From: SVEL01 sp045126475
GTDB lineage: Bacteria > Bacillota > Clostridia > Lachnospirales > Lachnospiraceae
Length of the DNA: 6,890 bases
Assembly: GCA_045126475.1 (NCBI GenBank)
Contig: JBGVOL010000015.1
Coordinates: 1-6,890 of the forward strand
Reading direction: 5' to 3'
Made by a program: the position numbers and the translations under genes. Positions 1 to 6,178 of the stretch are shown piece by piece. The notes beneath the pieces were generated by a model. The model was not told the origin of the DNA and made no database searches. It saw only the letters and a list, made by a program, of their open reading frames with translations. Within the stretch, counting starts at the first letter, position 1; every line of letters starts with the position of its first letter.

Positions 1-1082
1 GCATAATTGTAATCACATATTATTCCGTCAACCCAGTTGCTTATGTCAAGGCTCATCTCAAAGGGACAGACGTTATGCTTTGCGGCATATTCCTGTATGA
101 CCTCTCTTGTGATGTCAGACTCATTGTTTATAATATCAAAAACCGCCTCATTTATTCTGTCATAATGACCTTTTGCCCTTTCACAGTATACCGGATTGCA
201 GTTTGTCTCATCCATGACACACATTTTTTCCTTTGCGGTAATTCCTATGGTCTTAAAATGAAGCCCGCTTCTTCTCAATGTCCTGAATGCCTCATGTGCC
301 ACCGTACCTGCGATTGTCTTTGCCGTCAGATAAAAAATCTTTTCTGCCTTATCCTCTCCCATGGCCTTAACCGCAGGAAATACTGTGGACATGGTCTTTC
401 CCACGCCTGTAGGTGCCTGAATAAACAAATCCACCTTACGGTTTATTGCCTTGTAGACAGATACAGCCACATCTCTCTGCCCTGCCCTGTACTCATAGGG
501 AAATTCCAGTTCCTTTGCCGTAAGAAGCATGAGATTACGGTTGTCATAAAGATACTGTGCCCACTTGTAATAAAGTTCAAGAACTCCGTCAAACCATTCA
601 GTAAGCTGCTCTATGGTATATTCCTCATTAAAGCGCTTTATCTCCTCTGTATCAAGGTTTGCATAAGTCATCTGAATATCTATTTTTTCCAGTTCATTCT
701 GTATACCGTACATATATCCGTAGCACATCGCCTGGGCTTTGTGTACAAATCTTGGTTCCTCAATAAAATAAAGGTCTGCATAGACACACTTTATCTCATC
801 AATGACTGCCGATTTCCCGTCATCTCCGTCAATAATTCCGTCCGCACGACCTTCTACGGTTATGGAAAAATCAGTATACGGAAACTCCATGCGAAGAGGC
901 ACCTCCGCATGGTAACTTCCACCCATTTTTCCCTGTATTTTTTTGTGGAGCCTTGCACCCTCCTGCATGGCATCCTTATCGGCTCCTGACACTGTCCTGT
1001 TGTCTATGTCACCGCTTCTTAAAACAAACTCAACAAGATTTCTGACTGATATTTTCAGAACACCATTCTTAAAAGTTTCCAT
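1..1082 (-). CDS. RecB-type nuclease / Rad3-DinG family Fe-S helicase, C-terminus beyond window
   Basis: Reverse-strand frame open from ATG at 1080-1082 to the window edge (360 complete codons), so only the N-terminal part is seen. Residues 1-130 look like a RecB/Cas4-like PD-(D/E)XK nuclease: GARLH near 42-46, EGRADG at 77-82, IDEIK at 94-98 (D81, E96, K98 are the likely metal and catalytic residues) and a QxxxY motif at Q117-Y121. A superfamily 2 helicase follows: a Q-motif-like segment near 194-205, Walker A APTGVGKT at 223-230, motif Ia YLTAKT at 251-256, and four cysteines (C288, C295, C300, C339) placed like the Fe-S cluster ligands of XPD/DinG helicases. ICDYNYA follows at the edge, where the DEAH box should be just outside. 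Such fusions are annotated in Firmicutes as ATP-dependent DNA helicases; the role is probably DNA repair or unwinding of 5'-tailed substrates. GGAGG at 1089-1093 sits 6 bases before the start. It is the last visible gene of the zinc-transport operon, 13 bases after the permease. Family assignment is firm; substrate is inferred. Confidence 0.9.
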   Translation of the reverse strand, partial: METFKNGVLKISVRNLVEFVLRSGDIDNRTVSGADKDAMQEGARLHKKIQGKMGGSYHAEVPLRMEFPYTDFSITVEGRADGIIDGDDGKSAVIDEIKCVYADLYFIEEPRFVHKAQAMCYGYMYGIQNELEKIDIQMTYANLDTEEIKRFNEEYTIEQLTEWFDGVLELYYKWAQYLYDNRNLMLLTAKELEFPYEYRAGQRDVAVSVYKAINRKVDLFIQAPTGVGKTMSTVFPAVKAMGEDKAEKIFYLTAKTIAGTVAHEAFRTLRRSGLHFKTIGITAKEKMCVMDETNCNPVYCERAKGHYDRINEAVFDIINNESDITREVIQEYAAKHNVCPFEMSLDISNWVDGIICDYNY

Positions 1083-1095
1083 GGTTTTCCTCCAA

Positions 1096-1923
1096 CTATC
1101 TCTTTGCCTTAATCATTCCTGCCACTGTCATAATGATAAACACAAACAGGTTGCTCACAACAATGGTCGCTCCCGTAGGCAGCTCCATCAGATACGATGT
1201 CACAAGACCTGTAAAGAAACAGAACATTGAAATAATAACCGACATTATCATTACTGTCCTGAAACGCCTTGTCACGCGCATGGCCGACAGCGCCGGAAAA
1301 ATAATCAGACTTGATATCAATAATGTTCCCATTATCCTCATGCCTATAACTATTGTGACTGCCGTAAGAACTGCCAGTATCGTCTTATAAAGCTCCACCT
1401 TGAGGCCTGTAGCCCTGGCAAAATTCTCATCAAATGTTATGGCAAATATAGGATTATAAAAATAAATAAATGCTGCGATAATCACTATTCCCAGAACTAT
1501 ACACAGAACCATCTCCTGCTTGTCTATGGCGAGTATGCTTCCGAACATATAGCTGTTTAAGTCAATATTGGTGCCGCTTGACATGGAATTTACTATCATA
1601 CCTATAGCCAGTGCACTTGACGATATAAGTCCGATTGCTGCATCTCCTTTTATCCTGCTGTTCTCACTGACTCTCAGCAGTAAAAATGCTGCGATAATCA
1701 CTATAGGAATAGCCACTACCAACGGTGCCTGATTAAATGCAAGCCCCACTGCCATTGCACCAAAACCTACATGTGACAGACCATCGCCGATCATGGAATA
1801 GCGTTTAAGCACAAGGACCACTCCCAAAAGCGAAGCGCAGAGTGCCACAAGGCCGCCCACTATGATTGCCCTTACCATAAATGAATATGAAAACATTCCC
1901 ATGATTTCCTCAAAAATACTCAT
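1096..1923 (-). CDS. znuB: zinc/manganese-type ABC transporter permease (ABC-3 family)
   Basis: 275-aa integral membrane protein, the usual length for ABC-3 (ZnuB/AdcB/MntB) permeases, which form the homodimeric channel moving divalent metal from the lipoprotein through the membrane. Hydrophobic segments lie near residues 17-39, 50-64, 66-84, 95-112, 137-156, 182-198, 199-215, 223-246 and 251-271. Family signatures are visible: GDGLSH at 46-51 after the first segment, DENFARATGL at 165-174 (cytoplasmic coupling region), GTLLISSLIIFPA at 199-211 and LPTGA at 248-252. The start is ATG at 1921-1923; it overlaps the ATPase stop by one base (TAATG), implying translational coupling. The Shine-Dalgarno GGAGGTGA at 1930-1937 lies inside the end of the ATPase gene. 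Zinc is favoured over manganese because of the His-rich partner lipoprotein, but sequence alone cannot settle the metal. Confidence 0.95.
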   Translation of the reverse strand: MSIFEEIMGMFSYSFMVRAIIVGGLVALCASLLGVVLVLKRYSMIGDGLSHVGFGAMAVGLAFNQAPLVVAIPIVIIAAFLLLRVSENSRIKGDAAIGLISSSALAIGMIVNSMSSGTNIDLNSYMFGSILAIDKQEMVLCIVLGIVIIAAFIYFYNPIFAITFDENFARATGLKVELYKTILAVLTAVTIVIGMRIMGTLLISSLIIFPALSAMRVTRRFRTVMIMSVIISMFCFFTGLVTSYLMELPTGATIVVSNLFVFIIMTVAGMIKAKR

Positions 1924-2768
1924 TATCTGTCACCTCCGCTCTTATCATGTACATGATGGTGACACTGACATGATGGATTCTTACACTCGCTGTCAGCCGG
2001 TCCGTATTTCAGTTCCTCAGGGCTTATCTCCTCGTCAAGAGGAGTCTTTGGAAGCTTATCCTCATCTGCCATACAGCACTCCTCAGTACATCCTCCGTGA
2101 ATAAGATAATCCTCCTTAGGTCCGAAATAATACTTATTATTCTTGTGCATATGAAGAATCTTATTGGAATACTTAATGGCATTGTCAATATCATGCGTAA
2201 CCATGATTATAGTAATCCCGAAATCTTTATTAAGCTTATTTACAAGATGATACATATCAGCCGTTGCCACAGGGTCAAGACCTGTTACCGGCTCATCAAG
2301 TATAATCATTCTGTCAGTGGCACAAAGAGCCCTTGCAAGCAACACTCTCTGCTTCTGACCGCCGGAAAGGTCAGCGTAACAGCTCTTTCTCAAATCATAC
2401 ATTCCCATTCTTTTCAGGTTTGACATAGCAAGCTCTTTTTCCTTTTTTGTGTAAAACGGCATAAATCCTCTGTTTTTAAGACAGCCTGACAGTACCACCT
2501 CATACACTGATGCAGGAAAATCCTCCTGCATGGCGTTCTGCTGTGAGAGATAACCGATATTCTTACGGCTGCACCCCTCATCAAAGGTAACCTGCCCGCT
2601 CTTTAATGAAACAATACCAAGAATTCCCTTTAAAAGTGAACTTTTTCCTGTTCCGTTTTCACCGATTATACTTACATAATCGCCCTTTTCTATGGTAATC
2701 GAAAGATTGTCAACTACGTTTTCTTTCTCATACGCTATTGAAATATTCTTACATTCTAACTGTGACAT
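1923..2768 (-). CDS. znuC: zinc-type ABC transporter ATP-binding protein with Cys/His-rich tail
   Basis: 281-aa cytoplasmic ATPase that should power the neighbouring permease. All nucleotide-binding motifs are intact: Walker A GENGTGKSS at 36-44, Q-loop YLSQQ at 73-77, signature LSGGQKQR at 134-141, Walker B MIILDEP at 154-160, D-loop GLDP at 163-166, and switch His192 in VTHD. The fold ends near residue 222. The remaining ~60 residues form a tail with clustered cysteines and histidines (CTEECC at 227-232; C262, C267, C269, then HHHVH at 270-274), which looks able to bind metal. Some family members have His-containing C-termini; this one is notable for its six cysteines. The start is ATG at 2766-2768, with AGGAAATA just upstream (weak) and a second AGGAAAG at 2780-2786 overlapping the lipoprotein stop. 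The gap to the lipoprotein gene is 17 bases. Function as a metal importer ATPase is well supported; the tail's role is inferred. Confidence 0.95.
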   Translation of the reverse strand: MSQLECKNISIAYEKENVVDNLSITIEKGDYVSIIGENGTGKSSLLKGILGIVSLKSGQVTFDEGCSRKNIGYLSQQNAMQEDFPASVYEVVLSGCLKNRGFMPFYTKKEKELAMSNLKRMGMYDLRKSCYADLSGGQKQRVLLARALCATDRMIILDEPVTGLDPVATADMYHLVNKLNKDFGITIIMVTHDIDNAIKYSNKILHMHKNNKYYFGPKEDYLIHGGCTEECCMADEDKLPKTPLDEEISPEELKYGPADSECKNPSCQCHHHVHDKSGGDR

Positions 2769-2785
2769 TATTTCCTACTTTCCTG

Positions 2786-3853
2786 CTAATGTAACGCTTT
2801 CCTAAGATTTTCAACATTCTGTCTCATAAGTGAAACATATGTGGCTCCTGCTTCCATCTCTGCCTTTGAAACATTGTGACATGAATGGAGCAAAAGTATC
2901 TCTCCGCCTATTTCCTCAGCAATAATTCGTGCAGCTTTAGGGTCGGTCATCTCCTCGTAAAAAACATACACGGCACCATCTTCCTTCATTTTCTCAATAA
3001 TCTTTACGATAAGTCTGGCACTTGGCTCCGACTCTGCCTGACAGGAATCAAATGCTGCCACATAATTTAGTCCATACTCATGAGCAAAATATGACATTGC
3101 AAACCTTCCGCCAAAATATATGGTATGGTTTTCGGCATTATGGACTATCTCCCTGAACTGACTGTCAATATCCTCAAGTTCTGCCAGATAATCATTTTTT
3201 CTTTCCTCATAGTATCTCTCATTTTCTTTATCCAGCTCAACAAGGGAAGCCGTCACATTTTCAACCATCTTCATGGCATTTACGGGACTTGTCCAGATAT
3301 GAGGGTCTGCACCGTGTGAATGGTCATGACCTTCATGCTCCGATTCACCAAAGACTATATTCTCATCGTCATGGTCTGCCTCTTCATGTTCGTCATGTTC
3401 TTCCTCTTCGTGATCTGCGTCCTCATGTTCTTCCTCTTCATCATCGTGAACATGATTGTGCTCATGATTCTCTTCTTCACAAATAAGTTCTACACCCTCA
3501 CTGACATCAAGAACCTTTAGTTCAGGATTGTCAATACTGTCAAGAATACCTGCAACCCACGGTTCCATCTCATCACCGGTATATATAAATAAATCAGCTT
3601 TATTTATCAGTATAATGTCAGAAGGAGTCGGTTCGAAATCATGTGACTCCACACCGGGCGATAAAAGCAGAACAACCTCCGCCTTATCACCTGCAATCTG
3701 TCTTGCAAAATCATACTGAGGAAACAATGTTGTGACTATAAGAAGCTTGTCCTCGTCAAGATTATCATATTTTCCGATGCCGCAACTGTAGGATGATACC
3801 ACAACTGCAGCCATCAGGCACACTACCATTACTTTTTTTATTAAATTTCCCAC
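2786..3853 (-). CDS. znuA: zinc-type ABC transporter substrate-binding lipoprotein (ZnuA/AdcA-like)
   Basis: 355-aa extracytoplasmic metal-binding protein, cluster A-I type. The N-terminus has KK at 6-7, a hydrophobic stretch at 8-19 and SSYSC ending at Cys24, a plausible though non-canonical lipobox, so it is probably a lipoprotein. Known family features are VTTLFPQYDFARQIAGD at 40-56, the first ligand His71 in ESHDFEPTPSD, and the second ligand His185 in DPHIWTSP. Between them, residues 129-180 form a loop with 13 histidines and many Asp/Glu, as in zinc-specific members. At the usual third-ligand position this protein has Arg250 (GGRFAMSYFAHEYGL), and the C-terminus has HSCHNVS at 323-329; my recollection is that both are typical of a clostridial subgroup. 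The start is GTG at 3851-3853; it is preferred because AAAGGAA lies 9 bases upstream and because a later Met (residue 9) would remove the basic part of the signal peptide. It lies 17 bases after the DUF1015 gene and starts the transporter trio. Confidence 0.95.
   Translation of the reverse strand: MGNLIKKVMVVCLMAAVVVSSYSCGIGKYDNLDEDKLLIVTTLFPQYDFARQIAGDKAEVVLLLSPGVESHDFEPTPSDIILINKADLFIYTGDEMEPWVAGILDSIDNPELKVLDVSEGVELICEEENHEHNHVHDDEEEEHEDADHEEEEHDEHEEADHDDENIVFGESEHEGHDHSHGADPHIWTSPVNAMKMVENVTASLVELDKENERYYEERKNDYLAELEDIDSQFREIVHNAENHTIYFGGRFAMSYFAHEYGLNYVAAFDSCQAESEPSARLIVKIIEKMKEDGAVYVFYEEMTDPKAARIIAEEIGGEILLLHSCHNVSKAEMEAGATYVSLMRQNVENLRKALH
3314..3469 (-). other. acidic His-rich metal loop of ZnuA
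   Basis: Encodes ZnuA residues 129-180. Thirteen histidines occur in 52 residues, and residues 137-164 are 21 Asp/Glu, 5 His and 2 Ala. In ZnuA/AdcA/TroA relatives such loops sit near the metal site and are thought to scavenge or buffer zinc. Here the acidic content is extreme. Confidence 0.85.
3393..3439 (-). repeat. short 30-bp-period direct repeat inside znuA
   Basis: A 17-base word, tcatgttcttcctcttc on the plus strand, occurs at 3393-3409 and again at 3423-3439, exactly 30 bases apart. This is a ten-codon period and encodes EEEEH twice (residues 139-143 and 149-153). Being in frame, gain or loss of a copy would lengthen or shorten the His/Glu loop without breaking the gene. Confidence 0.8.
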
Positions 3854-3860
3854 TTTTTTG

Positions 3861-3867
3861 TTCCTTT
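3861..3867 (-). promoter_or_regulatory. ribosome binding site fixing the GTG start of znuA
   Basis: Minus-strand AAAGGAA lies 9 bases before GTG at 3851-3853, in the 17-base gap after the DUF1015 stop. No ATG is suitably spaced from it, so the GTG is the likely start. Confidence 0.75.
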
Positions 3868-3870
3868 AGA

Positions 3871-5109
3871 TTACTGTAACTCGTGAATAAACAAACCGCT
3901 TCTTAACTTCGGCTCAAACCATGTAGACTTCGGTGGCATAAGAAGACCTGCGTCAGCCACATCAAAAAGCTCCTGTATTGAAGTAGGATACATTGAAAAT
4001 GCCACTGTCATGTCCTCCTTACAACGTCTCTCAAGCTCACCTAAGCCTCTGATACCTCCGATAAAGTCAACTCTCTTGTCAACTCTCGGATCACCGATAC
4101 CCAGTATAGGTGACAGAAGGTGGTTCTGCAGTACCGAAACGTCAAGTCCCTCAACAGGGTCATCCGATTTTATTTCGTCCTTTGCCGTAAGTTCATACCA
4201 CTGTCCGTCAAGATACATTCCGACCTTACACTTCTTTGCCGGTGCATATGGTGTGGTGCCTACACATTTTACATCATAAACCTTTGACACCTTGTTAAGA
4301 TATTCTTCCTTAGTATTGCCGTTTAAATCTTTTACAACCCTGTTGTAAGGCATAATCATAAGTTCCTCATCAGGGAATAATACTGACAAGAAGAAATTAA
4401 ACTCCTCGGTACCGTCATAATCCAGGTGTTCCTCTCTTCTCTTCATACCAACCTTAACAGCCGACGCTGCCCTGTGGTGACCGTCTGCTATGTATATCTG
4501 TGAAATCTTATTAAATTCATTCTCTATTGTCTGAATATCCTCTGTCCCGCCAATCTTCCATACTGCATGACGTATGCCGTCATCAGACACAAAATCATAG
4601 ACCGGAGCTTCCTTCTTCGCCTCTGCTATAACGTCGTTAATAACAGCATTTGCACGGTATGCAAGGAAAATTGGTCCTGTCTGGGCATTGCATTTATCTA
4701 CATGGTTGATTCTGTCAACTTCCTTATCCGCTCTTGTGTTCTCATGCTTTTTGATAACACCGTTTGCGTAATCATCAATAGAGGCACATGCAACAAGACC
4801 TGTCTGCTTTCTGCCGTCCATTGTAAGCTCATATATGTAATAACAACGGTCATTATCAGTGATAAATGAGCCGTCTGCCTTCATATTTTCCAACAATTCC
4901 TTCGCCTTTTTATAAACTCTCTCGTCATATGTATCCACTGATGAATCAAACTGTGTCTCTGCCCTGTCAATATTAAGGAAAGACAATGGATTTCCCTTAA
5001 CCGCCTGACATGCCTCCTCACGGTTATATACATCATACGGTAATGCTGCGATTCTATCTGCCTTATCCTCTGCAGGACGCACACAGACAAATGGTCTGAC
5101 TGTTGCCAT
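3871..5109 (-). CDS. DUF1015 family protein
   Basis: 412-aa soluble protein, close to the usual ~400-450 aa of DUF1015 (COG4198); no signal peptide or membrane segment is seen. Recognisable features are the N-terminal VRPFVCVRP and AALPYDV (residues 4-27), NPLSFLNID at 40-48, HENTRADKEVDR at 122-133, TGPIFLAY at 144-151, the strongly conserved IADGHHRAA at 207-215, and a C-terminal segment rich in metal-capable or polar residues (DPRVDKRVDFIGG). Biochemical function is not established. From memory, members often sit beside serine-biosynthesis genes (serA/serC) in Clostridia, but here the gene heads the zinc-transport operon. The frame is open up to 5172, but I choose ATG at 5107-5109: it has a perfect AAGGAGG 8 bases upstream, begins the conserved VRPF block, and the longer version would start inside the promoter. 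The stop is 17 bases before znuA. Family call is firm; role unknown. Confidence 0.92.
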   Translation of the reverse strand: MATVRPFVCVRPAEDKADRIAALPYDVYNREEACQAVKGNPLSFLNIDRAETQFDSSVDTYDERVYKKAKELLENMKADGSFITDNDRCYYIYELTMDGRKQTGLVACASIDDYANGVIKKHENTRADKEVDRINHVDKCNAQTGPIFLAYRANAVINDVIAEAKKEAPVYDFVSDDGIRHAVWKIGGTEDIQTIENEFNKISQIYIADGHHRAASAVKVGMKRREEHLDYDGTEEFNFFLSVLFPDEELMIMPYNRVVKDLNGNTKEEYLNKVSKVYDVKCVGTTPYAPAKKCKVGMYLDGQWYELTAKDEIKSDDPVEGLDVSVLQNHLLSPILGIGDPRVDKRVDFIGGIRGLGELERRCKEDMTVAFSMYPTSIQELFDVADAGLLMPPKSTWFEPKLRSGLFIHELQ

Positions 5110-5117
5110 AATAAACT

Positions 5118-5124
5118 CCTCCTT
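5118..5124 (-). promoter_or_regulatory. strong ribosome binding site deciding the DUF1015 start
   Basis: Minus-strand AAGGAGG, 8 bases before ATG at 5107-5109. It matches the anti-Shine-Dalgarno perfectly and rules in the shorter reading frame. Confidence 0.85.
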
Positions 5125-5143
5125 TTGTAAACTCACTCTAAGT

Positions 5144-5172
5144 AGTATAGCTGTTTTAGTCATATAAAACAA
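5144..5172 (-). promoter_or_regulatory. sigma-A-type promoter of the DUF1015-znuACB-helicase operon
   Basis: On the minus strand, TTGTTT (5167-5172) and TATACT (5144-5149) are separated by exactly 17 bases. Initiation is expected near 5137, giving a leader of about 28 bases before the DUF1015 start, just enough for its ribosome binding site. No terminator-like hairpin was seen in the short gaps between the genes downstream, so this promoter probably drives all five genes. Not experimentally known. Confidence 0.75.
5152..5171. promoter_or_regulatory. perfect inverted repeat over the operon promoter (candidate operator)
   Basis: TGTTTTA-N6-TAAAACA, with 7-base arms exactly complementary, spans the spacer and five bases of the -35 hexamer. 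A dimeric repressor bound here would block RNA polymerase, fitting metal-dependent control of the importer. It does not look like the classical B. subtilis Zur box or the AdcR consensus as I remember them. The AT-rich arms mean chance cannot be excluded. Confidence 0.5.
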
Positions 5173-5223
5173 GGCATTTTTAAATAATTGTTTCTAAACT
5201 CTCTTCACAAAAATAAGATAAGC

Positions 5224-5265
5224 AATAAGCCCACCCAGACTGAGCACATACCGGGTAGGCTTATT
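5224..5265 (-). terminator. hairpin terminator downstream of the GNAT-like/58-aa genes
   Basis: Arms 5224-5236 and 5253-5265 pair over 13 positions. As minus-strand RNA this is continuous with one G-U pair, with a 16-base loop. The flanks on both sides are T/A rich (minus-strand tail contains TTATTTTT), so it could work in both directions. It lies about 115 bases after the 58-aa gene and upstream of the znu operon promoter, insulating the two units. Confidence 0.75.
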
Positions 5266-5379
5266 TATTTTCGCTTATTATTCTCATTATATATAGGTTA
5301 ATACCTCTTTGCTTTTCGCTAAATGCCAAAGATGGGATTAAACACATATCTATCCTAAACATCAATAATTTAACAAATC
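5266..5379. other. AT-rich gap with no supported gene
   Basis: Between the 58-aa gene stop and the terminator. I see only a tiny 4-bp hairpin (AGGT/ACCT around 5296-5307) and no ORF with a ribosome binding site, tRNA or repeat. It is probably the 3' untranslated part of the two-gene unit. Confidence 0.5.
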
Positions 5380-5556
5380 TTACTTCTTCACAAAAGACAT
5401 TTTCTCCTGTTCAGATAGCTCCTCAACTTTCATCCCTCTCTCCTTTGCATAATCCATAAGACCTCTCAAATCCATTTTTTCCTGAATTTGACTCAATAAT
5501 ATCGGATTAGGTGTCTTCTTCAATGAATCTCTATATTTCTTCATCTGTCCATTCAT
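5380..5556 (-). CDS. small hypothetical protein (58 aa), overlaps the GNAT-like gene
   Basis: I do not recognise this family. The 58-aa product is hydrophilic, Lys/Glu/Met rich, and looks helical: MKKYRDSLKK near the start, then a TPNP break, and SQIQEKMDLRGLMDYAKERGMKVEELSEQEK. No membrane segment, signal peptide or cysteine is present. Two in-frame ATGs exist, at 5560-5562 and 5554-5556. I choose the second because GGAGG at 5566-5570 is 9 bases from it but only 3 from the first. The first 26 bases overlap the end of the 181-aa gene in another frame, so the two are almost certainly co-transcribed and perhaps translationally coupled. That tight overlap and the excellent ribosome binding site argue that it is real. 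Possibilities include a partner or antitoxin-like protein of the upstream product, but nothing in the sequence proves this. Confidence 0.75.
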   Translation of the reverse strand: MNGQMKKYRDSLKKTPNPILLSQIQEKMDLRGLMDYAKERGMKVEELSEQEKMSFVKK

Positions 5557-6076
5557 AATCATACACCTCCATTATTTTCTGAGCATTGATTTCATCAATG
5601 GCAAATTGATACGGATGCAACACTCCTATAGCTTCCCCATTAAATGCCTTTACATAATGATCAAGTAACTCTTTATTAGCTGCAAAGCCATACATATATC
5701 CATCATAACCATAGTCAAGCGATTTTTGTGCTGCTATAGCAAATAAATGTCCTCCAACTCCCAAATATCGAACATCTTCCGTCAATAACTTATTATTATC
5801 AGGGCTGGTGCACATCCATGTAATATACATAGCTTTCATATCCTTATCGGGTGCAATTGCAACTAATCCCTGTATATCAACTGAACCTTCGACAACAAGC
5901 GCATAAATCTCATTTTCTTCTGCTAAAGATGCCCAATTCACGTACCAACCATTCTTCTTGTTATACTTTTTTAAAAAAGACTTTCGCCTAACCCTGATAA
6001 CCTCCGTCTGAACCAATTCACCGGTTTTGCCATCTTTTAAGCAAGGCGTAAACTCATCAATTACAACATTTACCAT
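5531..6076 (-). CDS. GNAT-like acetyltransferase-fold protein, function unknown
   Basis: 181-aa soluble protein of a length typical for GNAT N-acetyltransferases, which transfer acetyl from acetyl-CoA to amines. Visible support: a beta-strand stretch YALVVEGSVDIQGLVAIAPD (58-77), a strand AMYITWMCTSPDN (82-94) like the central beta-4, then RYLGVGGHLFAIAAQKSLDYGYDG (103-126), whose GVGG turn and helix resemble the acetyl-CoA pyrophosphate loop (R-x-x-G-x-G/A). Next, YGFAANKELLDHYVKAFN (129-146) resembles the motif B strand-helix. The acetyl-CoA motif is not canonical, so activity is uncertain. The start is ATG at 6074-6076, with GGGAAGGTGA at 6081-6090 at good spacing. It has its own promoter 75-100 bases upstream and overlaps the following 58-aa gene by 26 bases. 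The N-terminus (residues 20-40) is basic. It could be a housekeeping acetyltransferase of unknown substrate or part of a small accessory module; I cannot decide from sequence. Confidence 0.8.
   Translation of the reverse strand: MVNVVIDEFTPCLKDGKTGELVQTEVIRVRRKSFLKKYNKKNGWYVNWASLAEENEIYALVVEGSVDIQGLVAIAPDKDMKAMYITWMCTSPDNNKLLTEDVRYLGVGGHLFAIAAQKSLDYGYDGYMYGFAANKELLDHYVKAFNGEAIGVLHPYQFAIDEINAQKIMEVYDYEWTDEEI
5566..5570 (-). promoter_or_regulatory. ribosome binding site of the 58-aa gene
   Basis: Minus-strand GGAGG located inside the 181-aa coding sequence; it is 9 bases from ATG 5554-5556 and 3 bases from ATG 5560-5562, deciding for the former. Confidence 0.7.
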
Positions 6077-6149
6077 GACATCACCTTCCCATCCATTACA
6101 ACATGCAATAATAACATCATTGATCTCGATAGCCCATATTCTTATGTAT

Positions 6150-6178
6150 ATTATACCCCATATTCAAATAATTCTCAA
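6150..6178 (-). promoter_or_regulatory. near-consensus promoter of the GNAT-like/58-aa unit
   Basis: On the minus strand, TTGAGA (6173-6178) and a perfect TATAAT (6150-6155) are separated by 17 bases. Initiation near 6143 would leave a leader of about 65 bases. This is the best promoter match in the window. Confidence 0.8.

Noticed and set aside
75..989. Long plus-strand open frame of 304 codons
   Set aside because: It lies antisense to the nuclease-helicase, which has clear motifs and a ribosome binding site. The plus-strand product is a Cys/Leu/His-rich jumble with no domain, and I see no supporting start signal.
1947..1985. Repeated acatgatgg words near the ATPase end as a possible regulatory repeat
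   Set aside because: They simply encode the CQC-HHH and HVHD residues of the metal-binding tail; codon repetition explains them.
4881..5090. 69-codon minus-strand frame overlapping DUF1015
   Set aside because: It is an out-of-frame shadow inside the DUF1015 coding region, Arg/His rich, with no independent start signal.
5110..5172. Upstream extension of the DUF1015 protein to ATG at 5172
   Set aside because: The extra 21 residues do not look like the family, have no ribosome binding site, and their DNA contains the promoter and inverted repeat.
5127..5215. Classical Zur box (AAATCGTAAT-type dyad) upstream of the znu operon
   Set aside because: I looked for it on both strands and did not find it; only the unrelated TGTTTTA-N6-TAAAACA repeat is present.
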